Assembly: GCF_017876435.1 (NCBI RefSeq)
Contig: NZ_JAGIOA010000001.1
Location: 2,542,001 to 2,606,000 of the forward strand
From: Microbacterium phyllosphaerae
GTDB lineage: Bacteria; Actinomycetota; Actinomycetes; Actinomycetales; Microbacteriaceae
Direction of reading: 5' to 3'
DNA length: 64,000 bases
In this document: positions 58,220 through 64,000 of the stretch, one piece after another
How the letters are laid out: every line of letters starts with the position of its first letter
Position numbering within the stretch: position 1 is the first letter of the stretch
Translations under genes and position numbers: made by a program
Notes under the pieces: model-generated
The model's database searches: none
Seen by the model: the letters and a program-made list of their open reading frames with translations, nothing else
Told to the model about the DNA's origin: nothing

Positions 58220-61195
58220 CTACCCGTAGAAGAGCTGCTCGAAGGCACGGCGGGCACGTCGGGTGACGCCGAGGTAGTCGTCGTCGAGCACGCTCGCCGA
58301 GCGGTCGGGGTAGCCGAGCAGTCGGCCGATCGCATCGAGTTCACGTGGGTCGGTGGGCAGCACGTCGCTCGTCTTGCCGGTGAACAGCGTGATCGCAGAA
58401 CGCAGGCGGCTGGAGAGGAGCCATGCTTCGCGAAGCAGATCGGCCGATTCCGCCGGAACGAACCCGGCGTCGACGGTGGCATCGAGGGCCGCGAGCGTCG
58501 AGGTCGTCCGCAACTCGGGCACCTCATGCGCGTGCTGCAGCTGGAGCAGCTGCACCAGCCATTCGACGTCGCTGAGGGTGCCGGGGCCGAGTTTCAGATG
58601 GCGTCTCGGATCCACGCCCTGGGGCAGCCGCTCCCCCTCGACGCGCGCCTTGATGCGCTTGATCTCCCGGGTCCCCTGCAGATCGATCTCGGCCGGATAG
58701 CGGATGCTGTCGGCGAGGGCCGTGAACTTCTCGATGAGTGTGGTGCTGCCGGCCACGCCGCGCGCGCGGAGAAGCGCCTGCGCCTCCCACGAGAGCGACC
58801 AGCGCCGGTAGTACTCCGCGTACGCCTCGATGGAGCGTACGACGGGGCCGTTCCGCCCCTCCGGTCGCAGGTCGGCATCGAGATCGAGCGGCACCCGATG
58901 GTCGGTGAGGTGCTCACGCAGCCCGGAGACGATGCGCGTCGCGAGGGTCTGCGCCCGCTGCGGATCGACGCCGTTCGCGTCGTACACGTACAGGATGTCG
59001 GCATCCGACCCGAATCCGAGCTCCGCTCCGCCGAAACGGCCCATCCCGATCACGGCGAAGTCGAGCGCTTCGTCTTCAGAGGGGACCAGCTCGCGGCGGA
59101 CGGCTCGCAGCGCGGCCTGGATCGTCGCGTCGGTGATTTCGGTGAGGGAGGTGGCGACCTGCTCGATCGTCAGCACATCGAGCACCCCGCCCATCGCAGT
59201 GCGCAGCAGCTCGCGGCGCCGCAGCGCGCGAACGGCCTGCAGCGCATCACCGACGCTCGTGTGCCGGGTCTGGATCGCTCGCGCCTCCTCGTCGATGGCG
59301 GCGCCGCTGCGCGGGCGGAGCAGCTCGCTGCTGTCGAGCCAGGCGACGGATTCGGGAATCCATTCCATCAACTCGCCGACGTACCGCGATGACGACAGGA
59401 GTCGGGTGAGGCTCTCGGCCGCGCCCGACGAGTCTCGCAGCATCCGAAGGAACCACGGGGTGTCGCCGAGTCGCTCACTGATCCTGCGGAACGCGACGAG
59501 GGCGTAGTCAGGGTCGCTGCCGTCGGCGAACCATCGCACCATCACCGGCATGAGGTGCCGCTGGATCGTCGCCTTGCGACTGAGGCCCGTGGTCAGCGCG
59601 CCGATGTGCCGCAGCGCGCCGGCGGGGTCTCGGAAGCCGATCGCCATGAGGCGGTCGTGCGCCTGAGCGGTCGACAGCGTGCGCTCCTCTTCGGGAAGCG
59701 AAGCCACGGCGCTGAGCAGCGGGCGATAGAACAGCCGCGTGTGGATGTCGCGGACCTCTCGCCGCACGCTCTCCCACCGGGCCCAGATCGCCTCGCCGGA
59801 CTCTCCGAGACCGGTGCTGCGGGCGAGCACGCGCAGCCCGGCCGGAGTGCGCGGCATCAGGTGGGTGCGGCTGAGCTCGGTGAGCTGCAGTCGGTGCTCC
59901 ATCAGTCGCAGGACGCAGTAGTCGTCGGCGAAGGACGCCGCCTCGGCCCGACCGATGTACCCGCCCTCGACGAGGGCGTCGAGGCTCTCCAGGGTCCCCC
60001 GCGTGCGCAGACGCGGGTCTGTGAGGCCGTGCACGAGCTGCAGGAGCTGCACGGTGAACTCGATGTCCCGAAGCCCGCCGGAGCCGAGTTTGAGCTGGTA
60101 CGGAGCATCCTCCGGGTCGATGTGCTCCATGACCCGCTCGCGCATGCGCTGCACACTGTCGACGAAGTTCTCCCGAGCTGCGCTGGAGAAGACTTTGGGT
60201 TGCACTGCGGCGATGTACTCCGCCCCGAGGTCGGGGTCGCCCGCGAGGGGTCGTGCTTTCAGCAGCGCCTGGAACTCCCAGCTCTTGGCCCACCGGTCGT
60301 AGTACGCCAGATGGGACGTGAGGGACCGCACCAGAGCGCCCTGCTTGCCCTCCGGGCGCAGGGCCGCATCGACCTCCCACAGGGGCGGCTCGACCTCGAT
60401 CCCGCTGAGTGCCCGCATCGTCTCCCGTGCGAGACGCGTGGCGATGTCGATCGCCCGCGCCTCCGACACGGTCTCCTCGTCCTTCGTGCCGCCGACGAAG
60501 ATCACGTCGACGTCGCTGACGTAGTTCAGCTCGCGCGCACCGGCCTTGCCCATGCCGATGATCGCGAGCTGCGTCGCCGCGACGTGCTCACGACTCAGGG
60601 TGTCGGCGAGACGACGGCGTGCGACAGCGAGCGCGGCCTCGAGCGCAGCACCGGCGATGTCGGCGAGAGCCGCCGCCACGTCGCCCACGATGCGCACCGG
60701 GCTGTGCGCGGTGAGATCGAAGGCGGCGATCACCGCGAGATTGCGCCGATACGCGACCCGCAGCGTCACGATCGCCGCATCGTCTCCGGATTCGGCGAAG
60801 CCGTCGCGCGCACCCACCGCATCCAGCATCCGCTCGCGCAGAGTCTCTGCAGACGGCAGGGCGACCGTCGATTCGCCGAGCACCGAGATCTCGTCGGGGT
60901 GTCGCAGGAAGAAGTCCGCGAATCCCTGTGACGCGCCGAACACCCGCCAGACGCGCTGACGCGAACCCGGGTCGGCGAACAGGGCGGCGATCGGAGCCGC
61001 GTCGCGACGTGCGACACGGAGCATGCCCTCGACCGCGGCATCGGGGTCGGCACCGTCGGCCTCGCCCAGCAGGATCGACCGATCGATGCCGAGGAGGGCC
61101 GCCAGCTCAGCGAGGTTGGCCGCAGCCTCGCTGAGCTCGGCGAAACCGAGCCTGGCCAGCGCGGAAAGAGAGACGGAGTCGTCCGAACGGGCCAT
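58220..61195 (-). CDS. glnE: Bifunctional glutamine synthetase adenylyltransferase/deadenylylase
   Basis: Regulates glutamine synthetase by adding or removing AMP on its tyrosine. The protein has 991 aa with two nucleotidyltransferase domains: the N-terminal one with NYVSDVDVIFVGG and the C-terminal one with GFGSDADILYVYD, each keeping the D-x-D metal site. RPEGKQGALVRS and RPEGRNGPVVRS are the matching second motifs. It lies 9 bases after glnA2; together with glnA the arrangement mirrors that of other actinobacteria. Confidence 0.95.
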   Translation of the reverse strand: MARSDDSVSLSALARLGFAELSEAAANLAELAALLGIDRSILLGEADGADPDAAVEGMLRVARRDAAPIAALFADPGSRQRVWRVFGASQGFADFFLRHPDEISVLGESTVALPSAETLRERMLDAVGARDGFAESGDDAAIVTLRVAYRRNLAVIAAFDLTAHSPVRIVGDVAAALADIAGAALEAALAVARRRLADTLSREHVAATQLAIIGMGKAGARELNYVSDVDVIFVGGTKDEETVSEARAIDIATRLARETMRALSGIEVEPPLWEVDAALRPEGKQGALVRSLTSHLAYYDRWAKSWEFQALLKARPLAGDPDLGAEYIAAVQPKVFSSAARENFVDSVQRMRERVMEHIDPEDAPYQLKLGSGGLRDIEFTVQLLQLVHGLTDPRLRTRGTLESLDALVEGGYIGRAEAASFADDYCVLRLMEHRLQLTELSRTHLMPRTPAGLRVLARSTGLGESGEAIWARWESVRREVRDIHTRLFYRPLLSAVASLPEEERTLSTAQAHDRLMAIGFRDPAGALRHIGALTTGLSRKATIQRHLMPVMVRWFADGSDPDYALVAFRRISERLGDTPWFLRMLRDSSGAAESLTRLLSSSRYVGELMEWIPESVAWLDSSELLRPRSGAAIDEEARAIQTRHTSVGDALQAVRALRRRELLRTAMGGVLDVLTIEQVATSLTEITDATIQAALRAVRRELVPSEDEALDFAVIGMGRFGGAELGFGSDADILYVYDANGVDPQRAQTLATRIVSGLREHLTDHRVPLDLDADLRPEGRNGPVVRSIEAYAEYYRRWSLSWEAQALLRARGVAGSTTLIEKFTALADSIRYPAEIDLQGTREIKRIKARVEGERLPQGVDPRRHLKLGPGTLSDVEWLVQLLQLQHAHEVPELRTTSTLAALDATVDAGFVPAESADLLREAWLLSSRLRSAITLFTGKTSDVLPTDPRELDAIGRLLGYPDRSASVLDDDYLGVTRRARRAFEQLFYG

Positions 61196-61204
61196 GCGCG
61201 ACTC

Positions 61205-62542
61205 TCAGAGGAGCTCGAGGTTGTTCTTCAGCTCCAGCGGGGTGACCTGGCCACGGTAGGCCTCCCACTCCTTGCGCTTGTTGAGCAGCACGTAGTTGAA
61301 GACCGACTCGCCGAGCGTCTCGGCGACGAGCTCGGAGCTCTCCATGTACTCGAGCGCATGGTCGAGGCTCGCCGGCAGCGCCGAGTAGCCGAGCGCGCGA
61401 CGCTCGGCATCGCTCAGCGACCACACGTTGTCTTCGGCCTCGGGAGGAAGCTCGTACTCCTCCTCGATGCCCTTGAGTCCTGCAGCGAGCATGAGCGCGT
61501 AGGCGAGATACGGGTTGGCCGCCGAGTCGAGCGCGCGGTACTCGACACGAGACGAGCCGCCCTTGTTCGGCTTGTACATCGGGACGCGCACGAGCGCCGA
61601 ACGGTTGTTGTGACCCCAGGTGACGAAGCTCGGCGCCTCGTCGCCGCCCCAGAGTCGCTTGTACGAGTTCACGAACTGGTTCGTGACGGCAGCCATCTCG
61701 TTGGCGTGCCGCAGCAGGCCGGCGATGAAGTGACGACCCGTCTTCGAGAGCTGGTACTTGGCGCCCTCTTCGTAGAACGCGTTGCGCTCGCCCTCGAACA
61801 GCGACATGTGGGTGTGCATGCCGCTTCCGGGATGACCGCTGAGGGGCTTCGGCATGAACGTCGCGTAGACGCCCTGCTCGATCGCGACCTCCTTGATGAC
61901 CGTGCGGAAGGTCATCACGTTGTCGGCCATGGTGAGCGCATCCGCGTAGCGGAGATCGATCTCGTTCTGACCGGGGCCGCCCTCGTGGTGGCTGAACTCG
62001 ACGGAAATGCCGAGATCTTCGAGCATCCGCACCGAGCGACGACGGAAGTCGTGCGCCGTGCCGCCGGGCACATTGTCGAAGTAGCCGGCGGAGTCGACGG
62101 GTACAGGGCCCTCCGGGCCGAACGACGACGACTTCAGCAGGTAGAACTCGATCTCGGGATGCGTGTAGAACGTGAAGCCGGCGTCCGCAGCCTTGGCCAG
62201 GGTGCGCTTGAGCACGTGCCGGGGGTCGGAGACCGCCGGGCGACCGTCGGGCGTCGTGATGTCGCAGAACATGCGCGCGGTGGGGTCGATCTCACCGCGC
62301 CACGGCAGGGTCTGGAAGGTCGTGGGGTCGGGCTGCGCGAGCAGATCGGACTCGTAGCTGCGGGTCAGGCCCTCGATCGCGGAGCCGTCGAAGCCGATCC
62401 CCTCGGCGAATGCGCCCTCGACCTCTGCCGGGGCGATGGCGACGGACTTGAGCGTGCCGATGACGTCGGTGAACCACAGGCGCACGAACTTGACGCCGCG
62501 CTCCTCGATCGTCCGGAGGACGAAATCCCTCTGCTTGTCCAT
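61205..62542 (-). CDS. glnA2: Glutamine synthetase type I, GlnA2
   Basis: A 445-aa glutamine synthetase homologue starting MDKQRDFVLRTIEERG, very like mycobacterial GlnA2. Sites include EFSHHEGGPGQNEIDLRYAD, MPKPLSGHPGSGMHTHMS and NKGGSSRVEYRALDSAANPYL. The adenylylation region reads YELPPEAEDNV, differing from GlnA1, so it is probably not under the same GlnE control. Actinobacterial GlnA2 paralogues may act on other amines or on D-glutamine-like substrates. ATG 62542 is chosen; GTG 62548 overlaps the upstream gene stop. Confidence 0.92.
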   Translation of the reverse strand: MDKQRDFVLRTIEERGVKFVRLWFTDVIGTLKSVAIAPAEVEGAFAEGIGFDGSAIEGLTRSYESDLLAQPDPTTFQTLPWRGEIDPTARMFCDITTPDGRPAVSDPRHVLKRTLAKAADAGFTFYTHPEIEFYLLKSSSFGPEGPVPVDSAGYFDNVPGGTAHDFRRRSVRMLEDLGISVEFSHHEGGPGQNEIDLRYADALTMADNVMTFRTVIKEVAIEQGVYATFMPKPLSGHPGSGMHTHMSLFEGERNAFYEEGAKYQLSKTGRHFIAGLLRHANEMAAVTNQFVNSYKRLWGGDEAPSFVTWGHNNRSALVRVPMYKPNKGGSSRVEYRALDSAANPYLAYALMLAAGLKGIEEEYELPPEAEDNVWSLSDAERRALGYSALPASLDHALEYMESSELVAETLGESVFNYVLLNKRKEWEAYRGQVTPLELKNNLELL

Positions 62543-62544
62543 GG

Positions 62545-62760
62545 TCACTCTGCGCCCTTGCCGATGCCGGCGTCCCAGCCGCTCTCGGCTGCTTCCTCGT
62601 CGGCCCAGGCGCGCGAGCGCTCCTGGAGCTTCTCGGGCGCACGGCTCGCCTCGGCTTCCGTGTCGAAGGGTCCGACTCGGTCGGCGGACGGCGAGATCAT
62701 GCCGAACTCCACCTGACCGGTCTCCAGGTTGTACCAGTACTTCTCATCGCCGTTCGACAT
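62545..62760 (-). CDS. Small SPOR-domain-like protein
   Basis: A 71-aa soluble protein: YWYNLETGQVEFG and GPFDTEAEASRAPEKL form one SPOR-like module. Such proteins precede glnA2 in several actinobacteria; function is unknown. It overlaps glnA2's GTG by 4 bases, so it is co-translated with glnA2. Divergent from ppgK. Confidence 0.8.
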   Translation of the reverse strand: MSNGDEKYWYNLETGQVEFGMISPSADRVGPFDTEAEASRAPEKLQERSRAWADEEAAESGWDAGIGKGAE

Positions 62761-62830
62761 GGCAGATCCCCTTCATCACGTGGTGTCATCGATCCTACTG
62801 GCGCTGACGACGGTCGCTAAGCTATCGACC

Positions 62831-63577
62831 ATGGCAAAAGCGATCGGCGTCGACATCGGCGGCACGGGTATCAAGGCAGGCATCGTCGACCTCGAGCACG
62901 GCATCATGGCCTCTGACAGGGTGCGTGTCCCCACGCCGGAGGGCGCATCGCCCCAGGACGTGCTGGAGGCCGTGAAGACGGTCCTGAAGACCCTCGACGT
63001 GCACGACTCGACTCTTCCCCTCGGCGTGGCGTTCCCCGCGATCGTCAAGCGCGGCAAGACTCTCTCGGCCGCGAACGTCTCGAAGGAATGGGTCGACTTC
63101 GACGCCGAGCGGTTCTTCCGCGACGGTCTCGGCCGCAACATCGTCTTCGTGAACGACGCGGATGCCGCCGGCGTCGCCGAGGCCCGCCACGGCGCGGCCC
63201 GCGATGTGCGCGGCTTCACGCTCCTCACGACCCTCGGCACGGGCATCGGCTCGGCGTTCCTCTACGACGGCGTACTCCTGCCCAACACCGAGCTCGGTCA
63301 TCTGAACTTCGGAAAGTACGAGTCGGTGGAGACGTACGCGGCGACATCGGCACGCGAGCGCGAAGGCCTGAGCTGGGCCGACTGGGCCGAGCGTCTGCAG
63401 GCGTTCTACTCGCACATCGAGTTCCTGTTCAGCCCCGACCTGTTCGTCGTCGGCGGCGGCGTGTCGAAGAACGCGGGAGACTTCCTGCCGCTGCTCGACC
63501 TCAAGACGCCCATCGTCCCCGCGATCCACCGCAACAACTCGGGCATCATCGGCGCGGCGTCGCTCGCCGGAGACTGA
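62831..63577 (+). CDS. ppgK: Polyphosphate glucokinase (ROK family)
   Basis: Phosphorylates glucose using polyphosphate (and usually ATP), feeding glycolysis. The 248-aa protein has the phosphate motif VDIGGTGIKAGIVD at about 6-19, NDADAAGVAEARHGA with the catalytic Asp, TTLGTGIGSAF, and the NTELGHLNFGKYESVE segment typical of actinobacterial PpgK. ATG 62831 is preferred; a TAAGCT -10 at 62817-62822 would give a nearly leaderless transcript. It is the last recognisable core gene. Confidence 0.94.
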   Translation: MAKAIGVDIGGTGIKAGIVDLEHGIMASDRVRVPTPEGASPQDVLEAVKTVLKTLDVHDSTLPLGVAFPAIVKRGKTLSAANVSKEWVDFDAERFFRDGLGRNIVFVNDADAAGVAEARHGAARDVRGFTLLTTLGTGIGSAFLYDGVLLPNTELGHLNFGKYESVETYAATSAREREGLSWADWAERLQAFYSHIEFLFSPDLFVVGGGVSKNAGDFLPLLDLKTPIVPAIHRNNSGIIGAASLAGD

Positions 63578-63600
63578 ACGACATCCTCGACCACGACGAA

Positions 63601-63629
63601 GAAGGCCCCGCCGGATCGGCGGGGCCTTC
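63601..63629. terminator. Terminator between ppgK and the rnpB-like fragment
   Basis: Perfect 13-bp arms (63601-63613 and 63617-63629) around GAT. It would stop ppgK from one side and the convergent RNase P RNA gene from the other. Confidence 0.9.
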
Positions 63630-63639
63630 TGCATGTCTG

Positions 63640-63671
63640 GGCGAATGGGCCGACCTGTACGCCGGGTTCTG
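63640..63671 (-). ncRNA. rnpB: RNase P RNA (rnpB) 3'-end fragment, probable attachment site
   Basis: On the reverse strand this reads CAGAACCCGGCGTACAGG then TCGGCCCATTCGCCCA, matching the conserved 3' end of bacterial RNase P RNA (CAGAACCCGGC(G/T)TACAGG, as in Streptomyces). The upstream body that should follow to the right (for example the AGATGGATGGCC block) is absent; similarity stops sharply at 63671. A terminator follows. The simplest reading is that an element integrated at the 3' end of rnpB, leaving this displaced tail, with the intact gene at the element's far end. Confidence 0.75.
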
Positions 63672-63741
63672 ATCATGCGATGTTGGCGCTGGTTGTCAGA
63701 TACGGTTTACGTCTTGTGATCTGCTCTTTCCTTATTGGTAC

Positions 63742-63978
63742 CTAACGGGAAGGGCTGGAGCGGATAGGGAGTTCTGCGGACTCTCCGCGGACTGACCCTG
63801 GGCTCGCTGGCGCCGGCACAAGCCGCGATCTGTTCCACTCATCTAGATCAGCTTCGTAGAACGCGTTGCGTCTCCCCTGCTTGAAGTACGTTGGGCCTTC
63901 GCCTTCACTAATCAAGTTGTACAGCGACTGTGCGCTAGAGAGACCGCAGTATGCAGCGGCTTGCTTGGTCGTGTACAC
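63742..63978 (-). CDS. Excisionase-like helix-turn-helix protein
   Basis: A 78-aa DNA-binding protein of the HTH_17/excisionase type. The helix-turn-helix is YTTKQAAAYCGLSSAQSLYNL, and the wing is GEGPTYFKQGRRNAFYEADLDEW, the usual layout. The C-terminal tail is Ser/Pro-rich. GTG 63978 is the first start codon; the frame is open to the window edge (HRPPPVG before it), so the true start may lie outside. Position beside a probable attachment site supports a recombination directionality role, but it could be a simple regulator. Confidence 0.65.
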   Translation of the reverse strand: MYTTKQAAAYCGLSSAQSLYNLISEGEGPTYFKQGRRNAFYEADLDEWNRSRLVPAPASPGSVRGESAELPIRSSPSR

Positions 63979-63985
63979 ACCGACC

Positions 63986-64000
63986 GGAGGTGGGCGATGA
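63986..64000 (+). other. Possible ribosome binding site and start of a divergent gene at the window edge
   Basis: GGAGG at 63986-63990 is followed 6 bases later by ATG at 63997-63999 on the + strand. It would begin a gene divergent from the excisionase-like gene. Only two bases of coding sequence after the start are visible, so nothing more can be said. Confidence 0.3.

Larger units (their letters stand above)
63672..64000. mobile_element. Left end of a putative integrated element in rnpB
   Basis: DNA from 63672 is noticeably richer in A and T than the chromosome to its left, has no core actinobacterial gene, and carries an excisionase-like gene. The boundary is the rnpB tail. The element's size and integrase cannot be seen. 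Between 63672 and 63741 I see nothing else. Confidence 0.55.

Noticed and set aside
63640..63671. tRNA gene 3' end as attachment site
   Set aside because: No cloverleaf or T-loop pattern; the sequence matches the conserved CAGAACCCGGC end of RNase P RNA instead.

Overview
This window is a 64-kb stretch of high-GC chromosome from an actinobacterium, most likely family Microbacteriaceae and probably genus Microbacterium. The support is a set of actinobacteria-restricted families (SepH, DUF3000, DUF3093, DUF3159, DUF3710, DUF4191, DUF4193, DUF7455), paired glutamine synthetases with GlnE, a polyphosphate glucokinase, and a core gene order resembling other actinobacteria. The genus is a judgement from overall look, not a database match.

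Layout. 1-9.9 kb is core: a truncated ammonium transporter behind a GlnR-like operator, ZapE, a sulfurtransferase/SufE pair, a hydrolase, DUF3000-RNase D, and a FadA-FadB beta-oxidation pair. 9.9-17.0 kb looks accessory: a divergent lipid cassette (alkyl-DHAP-synthase-like flavoprotein, lipid kinase, GMC oxidoreductase, against TetR and GlpD) plus a band-7-like membrane protein. 17-29.7 kb is core again: dxs, acnA, DUF3159, DUF3710, dut, DUF3093, DUF4193, sepH, a phosphodiesterase and topoisomerase IV subunit A. 29.7-35.0 kb is a cassette between parC and parE: a translationally coupled four-gene operon (reductase, metallo-beta-lactamase-fold hydrolase, adenylate-forming enzyme, FabH/OleA-like condensing enzyme) plus a divergent glycosyltransferase. 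35-42.4 kb holds parE, a small zinc protein, two adjacent complementary alanine-racemase-like genes, a sugar-transfer-associated ATP-grasp protein, a CofE-like ligase and the principal sigma factor. 42.6-49.9 kb carries PAC2, leucyl aminopeptidase, dihydrolipoyl dehydrogenase, a two-lipoyl-domain E2 and a pseudokinase-like membrane protein. 50-62.8 kb is the nitrogen region: DUF4191, a divergent RimK/RimB-like pair, RDD protein, glnA with a textbook GlnR site, a membrane protein, GNAT, AI-2E-type transporter, a second lipid kinase, glnE, glnA2 and a SPOR-like protein. 62.8-64 kb has polyphosphate glucokinase, then a short fragment matching the 3' end of RNase P RNA, followed by AT-richer DNA with an excisionase-like gene. 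This is probably the edge of an integrated element that continues outside the window.

The most unusual items are: (1) the adjacent alanine racemase pair, where one protein keeps the barrel with the PLP lysine but lacks the C-domain tyrosine, and the other keeps that tyrosine but has arginine at the lysine position, suggesting an obligate heterodimer; (2) the four-gene Ole-like operon with substituted second and third enzymes; (3) the rnpB-fragment integration site; (4) the ether-lipid-like cassette with a ferredoxin-type cysteine motif in its oxidoreductase; (5) a perfect 11+2+11 palindrome upstream of acnA. All functional statements rest on reading motifs and gene order by eye; no searches were run. 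No gene-free stretch exceeds 300 bases.
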